Assembly: GCF_008728515.1 (NCBI RefSeq) | Contig: NC_044976.1 | Coordinates: forward strand, 212,723,467-212,787,466 | Direction: 5' to 3' | DNA: 64,000 nt | DNA from: Papio anubis | Taxonomy: Eukaryota; Chordata; Mammalia; Primates; Cercopithecidae | In this document: positions 47,055 to 59,251 of the stretch, in pieces | Position numbering within the stretch: position 1 is the stretch's first letter | Layout of the letters: the number at the start of each line of letters is the position of its first letter | Notes under the pieces: model-generated | Told to the model about the DNA's origin: nothing | Seen by the model: only the letters and a program-made list of their open reading frames with translations | The model's database searches: none | Made by a program: the position numbers and the translations under genes

Positions 47055-47459
47055 GGGAAGTGATGGTATCTTAAATGCATTTCTTTAAAGACTGTTTTAC
47101 ATCACTTGTTCTTCTCAAATTCTCTATAATACCACTTTTCCTCTTATTCTCAGCAGAGAGCCTTACTTCTCTAACACAGAAAATTAAAGCCACTGGGTGA
47201 TGACCACCTCAACTATTTATCTTCCTCATGCCTTAAAATAAATTTTCACCTGTATTCCAACCCAGTCTGAATGGGAAAGGCGACTTCCTAATCCTTTCCG
47301 CTTCCCACGGACGCCGTTTCCTTCACCCCCTCGAACTCATTCCATTTGTTCCCTCCACTTTTCTGAATCAATCTTTCCTTCACTACAGTCTCTTTCTTAT
47401 CCTCAGGAAAATACTTTCAAATGTCTCTTACTGTTGAAAGAAACAATCTTTCTTCTAAT

Positions 47460-47625
47460 CTGTGGTTCTTAATTTTTGCTACACAAGAAGTTCTAAAAAT
47501 CTGATTGTCCAAACAGTACCCCAAGCCCATCACATCAAAATGTCTGAGAGTAGCATTCAGGTGTCAGTATGTTTGAAACCCACCCAGGTGATTCCAATGT
47601 GCAGCCAAAGTTGGAAACCACTTCA
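47460..47625 (+). mobile_element. hAT-Charlie MITE (MER20/MER3/MER58-like)
   Basis: It starts tgtggttcttaatttttgct and ends with acccacccaggtgattccaa, tgtgcagccaaagttggaaa and ccact. This is the layout of short Charlie-type elements whose ends read cagtggttctcaa. The subfamily is not resolved. Confidence 0.6.
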
Positions 47626-48689
47626 GTAATTCCATCTCCCTCTTTGACTCTTTCTCTTAATAGTTGAGTTTCTTGAAAGATTTGTCCATACATGTTGTCT
47701 TTATTTTGTCACCTGTCACTTACTTCAACTTCCATGCCACAGCCAATGAAATTACCATTGCTATGTTCACTGAAGATCTGTTTGTGCTATATTTATTGAT
47801 ATTTTTTCTCCTTAAAAGATCCTCTTTCCTTTTATGATTTCTTTGAATTCAAATTCTTGATTTGGGAGAATGATGATGTGTGCTTTTTACATTACTCTGA
47901 GTTTAAAGTGCCTTTGAGGCAATAAAGGAGACACATCCAGAAAGCAGCTTGATAGGAGGTCCTAGAGTTTAGCAGGGAGCTAAAGATTTAGGTGTCTTTA
48001 GCAGTACTGTGGCTTGAGTTCCATGTATATAGCCTTAGGACCTAAAGCTTCAGGACTAAAGCTATTTGATTTCTAAATCCTTAAGTGTACACTGAGCTCC
48101 CAAACCAGCTTTACTTTCCACCTTCCCTATCCCAGTGGACCCACTGTTTATCCAGTTATCCAGCACAGAAATCTTGTCACCCTTTTCTCCCCCATCTTTC
48201 TCACCCCACACATCTCATCATCACCAGGCTCTAAGACTTAAGCCCCTGAGCATTTACATTGCCCTGTCTCTCCGTCCTACTGCTACCCATATCTCATCCT
48301 TGGATGGTTCCTGTAGCCCCTGTGGTGTCCTTGCCTGCAGTCTCACCTCCTTCGTATCTGTTCTCCAAACCGCCACTGGGACGATCGTTCTCAACATGTC
48401 AGGCTCTTGCTTTGAAATCCTTTCACGTCTCCCTGCAACCTTGGATAAAATTTAGAATCCTTTATCATAGCATGAAGACTCTACAATATTCTTCCTCTCT
48501 TTGGCTCTCAAGTCTTATGTTCCTTCATTTTTCTTCTTTGCACCCTCACCACACTGACCTACTTGTACTTCCCCAAGCATGCACATATGCCTATCTTCCA
48601 TACTGTTTTTTTCAGTGCAGGATTTTGCGTATGCTTTGCCCCCTGCCTAGAGGAATCCTCCTCTGCCCTCTTTCACTGATTCTTCAGAG

Positions 48690-48986
48690 TTGTTTGTTTG
48701 TATTTGAGACAGGGTCTCACTCTATCACCCAGGCTGGAGCTCAGTGGGGTAATCACGGCTCACTTAGCCTCAACCTCTTGAGCTCAGGTAATCTTCCCAC
48801 CTCAGCTTTCCAGGTAGCTGGGACTACATAGGCGTGCCACCATGCCTGGCTAATTTTTTGTGTTTTTTGTAGAGACAGGTTTTTGCCATGTTGCCCAGGC
48901 TGATCTCGAACTCCTGGACTCAAGCAATCCACCCTCCTTGGCCACTCAAAGTGCTGGGATTGCAGGCGTGAGCACTGCGCCTGCCC
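48690..48986 (-). mobile_element. Alu (AluJ/S)
   Basis: Antisense full-length, diverged Alu: gagacagggtctcactctat through gcgtgagcactgcgcctgcc. Confidence 0.92.
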
Positions 48987-49782
48987 AAGAGTTTTTCTTG
49001 GTACCATCTCCTCTCAGTGCCTCCCATAACTGAATTGGGATGGTCTCCTGTGGGCTCCCATAACTCAATTCATTACAAATTCTTGTTGAATAGTTTGCTT
49101 CCCCTAGTTCAGTGAGTCCCTTGCATGTAACATCCTCAATGCCTGGCACATTCCTCTCATATAAAATGTGCTCAGTATATATTAGATGAATGAAGGAATG
49201 AATTACAAGGAAAAGAAAAAAGTCCCTATGCCATTGAGAAGTTATGACTAAAATGCTGAGAGTTCAGAGGATCAGAACTGATTGTCTGCCAGAGATCGTG
49301 GAAGGCTTTATGGAAAGGATGGCATTTTAATTGAGCTTCCAAGAATAGATGGGATTTAGAAACACAAAGTATGGGGGAAGGAACGCCACCTGTAACCAAT
49401 ATGAATAAGACATGGAAAGGAGATTCAGTTACGAATTGAGTGTTGTGTAAGAGAGAATGGTATCAATAGCAAACACCAGCTATTGTTCACACCTAGGAAA
49501 TTTGTATTTTTTGGTTGTTTGCTGGAAACCATTTGCCTTGCTGAGTAGTTCTACTGTGTAGAAGTACGTTGATGAGAATTCCTGATAAGAAAGGAAAAAC
49601 GAAGGCTGAAGTGTGCCTGGCAGTGTTCCAGGTACCTTCATATGTAACAGAACCTCTCTCTTATGCTGACGGTTGTTTCATGAATAAAGGTGGTGACAGA
49701 AATGCAGCACAGTTTTTATTTATCATTTATTTATTTTTAACTTTTAGATTCAAGGGAGTACACGTGCAGGTTTTTTACTTGG

Positions 49783-50085
49783 TTTTTTTTTTTTTTTTTT
49801 TGAGACGGAGTCTCGCTCTGTGGCCCAGGCTGGAGTGCAGTGGCCGGATCTCAGCTCACTGCAAGCTCCGCCTCCTGGGTTTATGGCATTCTCCTGCCTC
49901 AGCCTCCCGAGTAGCTGGGACTACAGGTGCCCGCCACCTCGCCCGGCTAGTTTTTTGTATTTCTTTTAGTAGAGACGGGGTTTCACCGTGTTAGCCAGGA
50001 TGGTCTCGATCTCCTGACCTCATGATCCGCCCGTCTTGGCCTCCCAAAGTGCTGGGATTACAGGCTTGAGTCACCGCGCTCGGCC
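49783..50085 (-). mobile_element. AluY (Old World monkey-type AluYRa-like)
   Basis: Antisense AluY with target duplication tttacttgg on each side. It carries tggccggatctcagc, gcccgccacctcgcccggct and tacaggcttgagtcaccg, variants I associate with cercopithecid AluYRa. Low divergence suggests a young insertion. Confidence 0.85.
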
Positions 50086-50784
50086 TTTACTTGGTTATAT
50101 TGCATGTTGCTGAGGTTTGGTTTACAAATTATCTTGTCACCCCCTACATGAACAGAGTACCCAATAGTTAGTTTTTCAACCCCTGCCCCGCTCCCTGGCT
50201 CTCCTCTCCAGTCATGCCCAGTTTCTGTTGTTGCTATCTTTATATCCGTGAGTACCTAATGCTTAGCTCCCACTTGTAAGTAAGAACATGCAGTGTTTGA
50301 TTTTCTGTTCCTGCGTTAATTCACTTCACACTATGGCCTCCAGTTTCATCCATGTTCCTGCCAAAGACCTGATTCCATTTTTTATGGCTGCGTAGTATTC
50401 AGTGGTGTATATGTACCACATTTTCTTTATCCAGTCCATTCTTGATGGGCACCTAGGTTGATTCCATGTCTTTGCTCTTGTGAATGGTGCTGCAGTGAAC
50501 ATGTGAGTACGTGTGTCTTTTTGGTAAGACAATTTGTTTTCTTTTGAATATATACCCAGTAATGGGATTGCTGGTAGAATGGTAGTTCTCAGTTATTTGA
50601 GAAATTTCCAAACTGCTTTCCACTGTGGCTGAACTAATATATATTCCACCAACAGAGCAGAAGTGTCCTTTTCTCTGTGGCTTCTCCACGGTCTGTTGTT
50701 TTTTGACTTTTGAATAACAGCCATTCTGACTGGTGTGAAATGGGATCTCATTGTGGTTTTGATTTGCATTTCTGTGATGATTAG

Positions 50785-51157
50785 TGTATTAGTCTGTTCT
50801 TGCACTGCTATAAAGAAATACCTGAAACTGGGTGATTTATAAAGAAAAGAGGTTTAATTGGTTGATGGTTCTGCAGGCTGAACAGGAAGAATGGCTGGGG
50901 AGGCCTCAGGAAACTTTCAGTCATGGTGGAAGGGAAGCAGGCATGTCTTCTGTGGTTGGAGCAGGAGGAAGAGAGAGCAAGGGGAGGTGCTACACACTTT
51001 TAAACAGCCACATCTTGTAAGAACTCACTATCATGAGAACAGCAAGGGGGAAACCTGCCCCTACGATTCAATCACCTCCCACCAGGCCCCTCCTCCAACA
51101 ATGGGGACTACAATGTGATGTGAGATTTGGGCTGGGGCAGAAGTCGAAACCATATCA
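50785..51157 (+). mobile_element. Solo LTR, MaLR class (THE1/MST-like)
   Basis: It starts TGTATTAGTCTGTTCTTGCA and ends AAACCATATCA, about 373 bp, with cctgaaactgggtgatttat, cctcccaccaggcccctcct and similar phrases. Inserted in the L1, it has no coding part. No clean target duplication was identified. Confidence 0.88.
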
Positions 51158-51292
51158 TTCATGAGTGATCTTGAGCACTTTTTCATATGTTTGTTGGCCG
51201 TTTGTGTGTCTTCTTTTAAGAAGTGTCTGTTCATGTCTTTTGTTCATTTTTTAATGGGGTTGTTTTCTGCTTGTTCAATTGTTTACTTTCTT

Positions 51293-51587
51293 TTTTTTTT
51301 TTTTTTGAGATGGAGTCTTGCTCTGTCGCCCAGGCTGGAGTGCAGTGGCGCGATCTCGGCTCACTGCAAACTCAACCTCCCGGGTTCACACCATTCTCCT
51401 GCCTCAGCCTCCCGAGTAGCTGGGACTACAGGCGCACGCCACCACGCCCGGCTAATTTTTTGTATTTTCGGTAGAGATGGGGTTTCACCGTGTTAGCCAG
51501 GATGGTCTCGATCTCCTGACCTCGTGATCCACCTGCCTCGGCCTCCCAAAGTGCTGGGATGACAGGCGTGAGCCACCACGCCCGGCC
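51293..51587 (-). mobile_element. AluY, young
   Basis: Antisense full-length AluY with a perfect 16-bp target duplication, aattgtttactttctt, at 51277-51292 and 51588-51603. Confidence 0.96.
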
Positions 51588-51813
51588 AATTGTTTACTTT
51601 CTTTATGGATTCTGGATATTAGACCTTTGTGTGATACATAATTTGTGACTATTTTCTCCCGTTCTGTAGGTTGTCTGTTTACTCTGTTGATAGTTTCTTT
51701 TGCTGTGCAGAAGCTCTTCAGTGTAATTAGGTTCCACTTGTCAATTTGTGGGTTTTGTTGCAATTGCTTTTGAGAAATTAGTCATCAATTCTTTCCCAAG
51801 GCCCATGTAGGAC

Positions 51814-51892
51814 TGAGTGTTGTATAAGAGAGAATGGTATAATAGCAAACAGCAAACACCAAACAGCAAACAGCAAACCTAGCAAACACCAG
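51814..51892 (+). repeat. Duplicated and expanded copy of sequence at 49437-49479
   Basis: The 38 bases from tgagtgttgt to aatagcaaac repeat those at 49437 onward with one substitution and one deletion. Extra agcaaac/accaaac units then follow before the shared ending accag. The segment sits inside the L1 and replaces expected L1 sequence. Confidence 0.85.
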
Positions 51893-52199
51893 AATATGGT
51901 GAAGGGTAAGAGTCCAGTTTCATTCTTCTGCATATGGCTAGCCAGCTATCCCAGCACCATTTATTGACTAGGGAATCCTTTCCCCATTGCACATTTTTGT
52001 CAAGTTTGTCGAAGATCAGATGGTTGTGTGTATGTGACTTTATTTCTAGGTCTGTATTCAATACCACACATTTCTGAGCTAGAGTCATTGAAGATGCTTT
52101 TGTCCCTAGGAAACCCTGACATTTGTCTCAAGATCCTGCTCTAAATAAAGATGTGTGAATAAAGAGCTGACAGTGGTCCTAGCACTGAGGTTCCAACTC

Positions 52200-52425
52200 T
52201 CATCAGGAAATGGCAGAAAATGGTTTTGAAGTAAAAGGATTTAGAGTTGAATCCAGCTTGACCTTTCTGTGACCTTGAACAATTCACTTAACCTCTCTAA
52301 GTTTCAGAGAAGTAAATGAAGTTAATATATCAAGAATTGATAGAATTAAGTGAGATAATGTTTAGAAAATATCTAATATAATGTCTCACTTACCATGGGC
52401 ATTTAATAAATTTTAGCTTGTGGCT
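52200..52425 (+). repeat. MIR
   Basis: Sense MIR: ttctgtgaccttgaacaatt, cacttaacctctctaagttt, then ccatgggcatttaataaatt. Confidence 0.85.
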
Positions 52426-52469
52426 ATTGTTTTAGAGAAAGAGAGAAGGAGCCTTATTGGATAGAATTC

Positions 52470-52985
52470 TTGGCCCTTCACGTTAGTAAAAGCAGACAGA
52501 CTTTTATATAAAGCCCAGCTTTACCTTTTACTTATTAGTTTGAATGAACTTGAGCGAGTTACTTAGTTTTCTGAATCTCATTTTTTCAAATAAAATTAAT
52601 TTAATATAATTCCTTCTCTAGGGGATTTATTTTTTATTTATTTATTAGAGACAGGGTCTCACTGTGTCACATAGGCTGGAATGCAGTGGTGTGATCATAG
52701 CTCATCATATCTTCCTACTACTTGGCTCAAGCAATCCCCCTGCCTCAGCTTCCTGAGTAGCTAAGACTCCAGGCATGTGCCACCGTGCCCGGCTAATTAA
52801 AAAATAATTGTAGAAATGGGGTCTCATTATGTTGCCCAGGCTGGTCTTGAATTCCTGGCAGTCCTCCTGCCTCAACCTCCAAAAGCTGTAGGATTCCAAG
52901 CATGAGCCACGCTGCCCGGCCTTTCTAAGGGGATTTAAAGAGAGAATGCATATCACACTGCCTGGCACAAGAACATAATGACTAA
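52470..52985 (+). repeat. MIR split by an AluJ
   Basis: MIR text before the Alu (gaacttgagcgagttactta, ttctgaatctcattttt) resumes after it (gcatatcacactgcctggca). Confidence 0.7.
52627..52921 (-). mobile_element. AluJ
   Basis: Antisense, strongly diverged Alu. Flanks ctaggggattta and ctaaggggattta are its target duplication. Confidence 0.92.
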
Positions 52986-54719
52986 CCAATTAATTATAAC
53001 ATTGTAAGTGCTAGGTAGTTAAAGTTAGTGCTAGAACAAGAACCTCTGCTTTCCTAACAGTAGGAATACTTGTGAAACTTACAGATTTTCTTTCTTTCTG
53101 TTTTTTTTTTTTTTTTTAATTCCTCCCTTACTTTTCTTTTTTTAAAAAATTCCATTTGTGTGGGAAACTGTAGGAGAACAGATGCCTTCTACCTAGACAG
53201 GTTTGAATCATTCCCCATCAACAGTACTTGCTGTGAGTTTGTGTGTTATCTTCATTAATGGTCCTTGGTTGCAGTGAGCACTCAGCTTTGTTAGTTCATT
53301 CAGCCATTGATCATTTATTTATTGAGCACCCCCTGAGGTCCACACATTTTCTCAGTTGCTTTCCTTGACAGTATCCATTGTTAAAATCCTTAATTCTTAT
53401 CTCTTGCATAGGGAGTACAGCTTCATACCATGTTCAATACACTAGGGACTGCTCTGCAGAAATTTCTATCAACCTCTCCCAACCTGGGTGTCCTTGTCTC
53501 TTCCTTGCCCCTGTCAAAGTTTAAAGGACTTACCTGATGTCAACGCCCTGGACATCCAGCAGTGTTGCAGCTGTGTCTGTGTTACTTCTGGCTCTGCAAC
53601 AGATGTGGATGGAGAAACTCCTGCCGTGTAATGTTGACTTCCAGATGGTGGGCGTGGGGAAAAAGAAGGTGTGACAACAGGAGGGGAGACCTCAGAAAGT
53701 GCGCGACAGGAGGTAGCAGACAGGTAGTGGGCAAAGTAAGGAAATGACGGGTGGCAGAGGGAGGAATCCTAAGGAACGGGACAGATTTGTGACATGCCTT
53801 AGAAGAGAAATGGACTAGAATTTATAATTAGCAAAATAAAAGTATATTTACTTCAAAAACCATACAATGTTAAGATGTTTACCGTCAGTTATATATGTCC
53901 ACATAAATAAGTAAAATATGATTTTTAGTAGCTGGTAATTGAAGTTTGTTGCTGTCATATGGTTCCAGAAAAGCTATAATTACACATTCATGATATGTGT
54001 ACTCATGAACTCAAAATTTTAAATTAAGAAATTAAATTGATATTTTTGATTTGTTATATTTAACTTCTTTTCAACCGTAGGTTTATATTGTAATGTGCTC
54101 AAGAATATTTTTTTAGTTTGTTATTAGTAAAACTAATTGTATGTGAAAATTAGATTTGTAGACAATCCTTTGATGATAGGGACATCTAAACAACCATAAG
54201 TCAAATATACAATTCTCCACTACCTTCAGAAAAGTTAATTAATATATCTGCCTAAATTATTTTCATAGGGTAAACTTTAGCTAGTTCTGTAGTTCAAAGG
54301 CAGACACCTGTCTTTCTTTGATTGATCTAAGGGTCTTAATTTACTACAACTTTCGTTCAATGTTGATTTTTATTTTTATCATAGAATTTTAGTAATTAAG
54401 TTATAAAACTGAATTCACACCCATGTCAGCATACAATGGTAAATTTCAAACATCATTATTTAAAATGTGGGACCAGTTCTTGTTTTAACAGATAAAAATT
54501 GATAGATATTCCTATATATTTTGCTGCTTCTACATTTTAAAAACTGCCAGTACAGTAAGAAATTAAGAGCCTAGAAGAGCGACTTCCTGGAAAAGAACAA
54601 AACGTAATTGGAAACCAAAAGCTATAAAAGATAAATCTAAGATCTAGAAAGCATTTCTAATCTTGAGAAGAAAAACTGAGAACCTAATATCCATAGAGTC
54701 CATTGGAAAGCCATTTATT

Positions 54720-55110
54720 CTAATTATTTATTCATCAAATATTCGGTACCTCTTGAGGAACTTCTACTCTAATGAAGAAGCAGACAACTAAAAACAGTGG
54801 GATGAGTACTGTAGTCGAGGTACACAGAGGTTGTGGTGTGACGGAGGTATATATACTGAGATTGTAGGAGCACATGCCATAGTGATATTCAAAATATTAA
54901 TCTCTACAGTGTGGGAAATAGTGAGAGTGGACACAGGCTACAAACAACAGGCATGACTGTCCCAGTGCACACTAGCTGAATATCAACCCTGAACATGGGA
55001 AGAGTCACCTATTTTGTGCTGGGAACTGGAGTCAAGGAAGACTTCCTAGAGGAGAGGAGATAATGGCTGAGCTGAAACCTATAGGAGAAATGAGGGAGAA
55101 CTAGATAATA
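54720..55110 (-). repeat. L2 LINE fragment, antisense
   Basis: Reversed L2 phrases: ggaagacttcctagaggaga and ggctgagctgaaacctatag. Confidence 0.55.
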
Positions 55111-55637
55111 GGGGGTTGGTTGGGATTTTACCAACAAAGGGCACTGCACAGAGCCTCGTCTTTGTTGGTTTTGGGGGAAGGGTAGTGGGACCCACAGCAG
55201 ACCAGTTGCTCTCTGTAAAGAACTTCCTCCCTAACTCTCCCCATCTGTCCTTTTATACCCTCCATGTGGAAAAAGGGTTTAAGAGTTGTCTGCTTCTGTA
55301 TCTCCTCTGAATGTATCTGTGGCATGCTGTTTCATAACTTAATTGGGTGTTTGATATCTGTCACCTTAGGGTTTCAACCAACACCTTGATTTTATCACCT
55401 TGTTATACATTTTTCAAACTAAGGTTAGAGATCAGGGGGATGAACAGGAGAGAAGTACATATTTCAGTTCACTGGGCATAGGTGAATAGAGGAAGGAGAA
55501 AAATGAACGTACCCAATCCACAGAGAAATGGCTCACAGAGCCCAGTGACTATGCTGAGATGCTATTAATTCAATAAAGTTTTGGTATTTGTTTTGTCAAA
55601 TGACATTATTGTTTAGGACTTTTATTTTCCCTTACAG

Positions 55638-55772
55638 ATGTTGATCTTGTCTCAGAATATTGCCCAACTGGAGGCCCAGGTGGAAAAGGTTACAAAGGAA
55701 AAGATTTCAGCTATTAATCAACTAGAGGAAATTCAAAGCCAGCTTGCTTCTCGGGAAATGGATGTCACAAAG
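55638..55772 (+). CDS. SDCCAG8: SDCCAG8 exon 11 (coiled coil)
   Basis: The acceptor is tattttcccttacag and the donor is AAG followed by gtacag. The exon is 135 nt, phase 0-0, 45 codons, starting MLILSQNIAQLEAQVEKVTK and ending SREMDVTK. It continues the heptad register with Leu/Ile/Val at core positions and corresponds to human residues about 408-452. I see no difference from remembered human protein. Exons 10, 11 and 12 are all phase 0-0, so each is a frame-neutral cassette encoding a block of coiled coil. Confidence 0.96.
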
Positions 55773-56708
55773 GTACAGAAAGAGATTTTAGTGTAATTGT
55801 TACTTAAGGAAATATTTTATTTGAAAAATGTTTTCCTAATGTACAAAACTCTTACTGTTATCAGGAGGAAGTTTGGAGTAGAAAAGTTTTGTGATTTCAA
55901 GAATAATAAAAGGCCACCTAACAGTTACTCAGCAAACATTCAGTTACTGTATGCAGCCCCTTAATGGGTATTGCATGTACAAGGATGAATTAGACACACG
56001 TCACAGCCGTGAAGAGCTTAAGGGTTGAGTGGCGGAGACAGACTTACAAGTAAATAAGAGTTATATTACTTCAATTATTGAATATTTGATAAATCTCATT
56101 TTTCTAAATTAATTAGCAGTGCCTTGTTTTTACCATAGATAGCATAGGGTTGGTGTTTACAATAATTGCCAAAGACATATATTTACAACTTAAAAGGTGT
56201 GCTTGACATAAAAAATCTTCCACTTCCTACTCCTTTTCAGACTTGGTCATTAAAATAAAGATTCTAATACTACATGATCTTATTGTATTGGTGCTTAAAT
56301 TTATACTTGAAAATACTACATTGTCTGTGCTATGGGCGTCACTGGTTCGTGAATCAAGAACTAAAATGTTTAATGGTCTTTACTGGCAATGATTAAGATA
56401 CATATTGTAAGAAATACTAGTAGTCCATCTAGATTTCAATAGTTAATTGCTTTAAAACAAAGAAACTAATAAAATCAATTTATTTTTTTACCACTAAATA
56501 TATAGATAATTTGCTTAAAATACTCCTTCCATGTTGCCTTTTATTCCTCAATGTATTTTCCAAAATTTTGACATATTTGTAATGCCATTGTTGCTCTGTA
56601 ATTCAGTAATTAAAATTAATTTTAACATATATTAGGAAAGGGAGCCATTTTCCCCTTTTTCTTGAGTTTCTATAATTCTCCATTTGCTTTTTAAAATTCC
56701 TATTAGCA

Positions 56709-57024
56709 GCCGGGCGCGGTGGCTCAAGCCTGTAATCCCAGCACTTTGGGAGGCTGAGATGGGCGGATCACGAGGTCAGGAGATCGAGACCATCCTGGCT
56801 AACACGGTGAAACCCCGTCTCTACTAAGAAATACAAAAAATAGCCGGGCGAGGTGGCAGCGCCTGTAGTCCCAGCTACTCGGGAGGCTGAGGCCGGAGAA
56901 TGGCGTGAACCCGGGAGGCGGAGCTTGGAGTGAGCTGAGATCCGGCCACTGCACTCCAGCCTGGGCGACAGCGCGAGACTCCGTCTCAAAAAAAAAAAAA
57001 AAAAAAATAAATAAATAAATAAAT
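56709..57024 (+). mobile_element. AluY, young (Old World monkey-type)
   Basis: Sense AluY with a perfect 15-bp target duplication, aaaattcctattagc, at 56693-56707 and 57025-57039. It carries ggctcaagcctgtaatccca, agatccggccactgcac and gacagcgcgagactccgtct, variants I associate with cercopithecid AluYRa. The tail has become (aaat)n. Confidence 0.93.
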
Positions 57025-57895
57025 AAAATTCCTATTAGCTAATGTACAAGTGTAAGAAGCTCAAATTTTTGTGTGGAGATAGGGTGGAAGTGAAGGAATT
57101 AGTTCAGAAGGATGGGAATGCTTAACCTAGATTTATAGGTGAAAGCTATGATGAGACAGTTTTCAGTTGTTAATAGAGAGGCAGCTTTCTGTTGAAGTCG
57201 GTACAGCAGAGAGAGAGTTCTCTGTCTCAAGAACTAGCTGAAAGGACATATGTATGCATCAGAAGAGTGATTAGACTAAATCGCCTTGAAGTTGCTTCCA
57301 ACGTGGAGATAATGTAGTTCTGGTTCAATTTAATGTGCTAATTTATTTGAAAAAGAATTTCAGTGTTGTGGATAAATGTAGCAAATGCTGAACTGAAAGT
57401 AGTAAAGCAGGGAACCGTAGGAGTAAAATGAAGGGATAAAATAATTTTAAATGTAACCTGATGCTTAAACAGTTTTTACCTAACAAGTTTGTATTGGTGT
57501 TGGGTTTTGAACATCATGGTTGTATAATCATTATCTTCTGACATTATCAATTCAGGGTTTTATTCCATTTTATTCATAGAAATAAATAGTAATAGTGAAC
57601 AAATGAGAAAGAAAATAAAATATGGCTCCTCTCATTTTTTTTCCTGTCACTCTGAATTTGTAATTTTTATTTAGGTTTAAAATGAATAGTTTTTATAAAT
57701 TTATAATTTTTGAAATGGGAAGAATAAACTCTCGCACACTGAAGGCATTTGAACTTTCAACAGAATTTTTAATAAGTTCGTTATTGTTCTAGCTTTCTGA
57801 GGGCCACTGGGGAGAAGCCTGTTGACTTTTTCTTCTGTCTTGTCACCATAGCTTTTAAACGTAGATTATTTTTAAAGTTACTTTTTAGGTTCTGT

Positions 57896-58067
57896 TTTGT
57901 TTATTTGGAGACAGGATCTTGTTGTATTGCGCAGGCTGAAGTGCAGTAGCTATTCACAGACACTAGCACAGTACATCGCAGTCCTGAGCTCCTGGGCTCA
58001 AGCCATCCCTCCGACTCAGCCTCCAGAGGAACTGGGACTACAGGCATGCGCCACTATGCCCAGCTTA
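57896..58067 (-). mobile_element. Fossil Alu monomer (FAM/FRAM-like, 7SL-derived)
   Basis: Antisense monomer: gagacaggatcttgttgtat, then gtgcagtagctattcacaga, then ctcctgggctcaagccatcc and ggactacaggcatgcgccac. The ctattcacag phrase is present in 7SL RNA but lost from dimeric Alu, so this is a pre-Alu monomer. Confidence 0.75.
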
Positions 58068-59134
58068 AATGCATATAGGTTTTATACCTTAGTCTGTTCT
58101 GATACCTCAGTAATGATGAAACTGATTTCTAAAGTTTCCAAAATCGTTATTTTTGGAGAAATACCAAATACTTGAAAAGTTTCAAGAAAGCATAACCATG
58201 AGATAATATATTAAGAGCCATATATTTGTAAATTAGAAGCCAGCTTAGCTGACTTCTACATTCACTGACCTTTCCATAGGTTCTCAGTTCTCTCAAAAGG
58301 CCCATAATCTGCTTGTTTAGATTTATCTGCTAATAACACCTTTCAAATATATTTCCGTGTCTGTAGCAGCCCTAGATTGGAAAAAATAAACAAAACAAAG
58401 TTCTTAGTGTTAAGTATAGAGGATGATACGCAACACTTTTAAGATACTATGTATGTTCATTATTGATGCTATATTACAATTATTTCCTTTTATATTGAAT
58501 GTTACAGTCGTAAGTGCATAGTCTGCTTAGTTCCAGTCTATGGCTTTTGCCAGAAAATCTTCCTTAACTTGAATACCTGGCATTGTGTATGATAAGATGA
58601 CATCTGCAAGCCTTGCAGTCAATACTGGATACTACAGACCTAAATATCAATAGTATGTCTATCAGCAGACAAAAAATCCTGTATACGTTTCCTTTTAAAG
58701 AGCATAACTGATGAAATCTTTAAAAGAAAACTTTGTCATATAGAGTGAATGTTTAACTGTATCAATGTGAATGAATAATAACATAGCTTAACATTTTAAC
58801 TGCTAACTTTACCTATTTAAGGGTTAGATGATAGTGCATTTTGGTTGATAATATGCAGTTGAAACCGTTACATAAAATAATCTTGGGCACATTACTTAAA
58901 TTCCTTAGTTATGCATTTATTTATCTATAATTTCAAGTTGTTAGAATTAATAATCCCTGATGTTGCTTCTGAATCTTAACAGTCTACGTTGAGTATTCTA
59001 GTAGAAAATGGCATTCTTAGAAAAGTTTTGTTGTATTTTATCCATATGACCTCTAGGGGGCACCAAAGGATCTAATTGCAGGCATTGCCTGGAAGATTCC
59101 AGCAGGTAATCATCCAGTTTTTACAATCTAACAG

Positions 59135-59251
59135 GTGTGTGGAGAAATGCGCTATCAGCTGAATAAAGCCAACATGGAGAAGGATGAGGCAGAAAAGGAG
59201 CACAGAGAGTTCAGAGCAAAAACTAACAGGGATCTTGAAATTAAAGATCAG
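59135..59251 (+). CDS. SDCCAG8: SDCCAG8 exon 12 (coiled coil)
   Basis: The acceptor is tttacaatctaacag and the donor is CAG followed by gtaaga, a strong site. The exon is 117 nt, phase 0-0, 39 codons, starting VCGEMRYQLNKANMEKDEAE and ending TNRDLEIKDQ. It is very rich in Glu/Lys and corresponds to human residues about 453-491. There is one difference from remembered human sequence (T to A after NK). The next protein segment, beginning EIEKL in human, is not found in the remaining 4.7 kb, so exon 13 lies beyond the window. Confidence 0.96.

Larger units (their letters stand above)
47090..49200 (+). repeat. L2 LINE, sense, interrupted
   Basis: Diverged sense L2: aacttccatgccacagccaa, tccctgcaaccttggataaa, ttttgccccctgcctagagg and the end aatgcctggcacattcctct. 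A hAT fragment (47460-47625) and an Alu (48690-48986) are inserted. Confidence 0.65.
49713..52070 (-). mobile_element. Antisense L1 with nested AluY, LTR and AluY
   Basis: Reversed L1 3' UTR and ORF2 C-terminal part: tcccacttgtaagtaagaac, atacccagtaatgggattgc, gatttgcatttctgtgatga, and after the insertions gtagcttt-like and tcccagcaccatttattgac. It is interrupted by AluY 49783-50085, a MaLR LTR 50785-51157, AluY 51293-51587 and a foreign templated segment 51814-51892. ORF2 is broken. Confidence 0.87.
44226..55637 (+). other. SDCCAG8 intron 10
   Basis: It contains an antisense L2 (44970-45931) that seeds a large 26-bp minisatellite, then sense L2 with a hAT fragment and Alu, a heavily nested antisense L1, MIRs and AluJ. 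Stretches 44230-44960 and 53000-54700 contain nothing I can name beyond small A/T tracts; the open frame 53562-53747 has no recognisable protein. Confidence 0.85.
55773..59134 (+). other. SDCCAG8 intron 11
   Basis: It contains an L2 scrap (about 55930-56060, antisense), a young AluY (56709-57024) and a fossil 7SL-derived monomer (57896-58067). The remainder (56065-56690, 57040-57890, 58070-59134) is AT-rich and holds nothing I can name. Confidence 0.85.
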
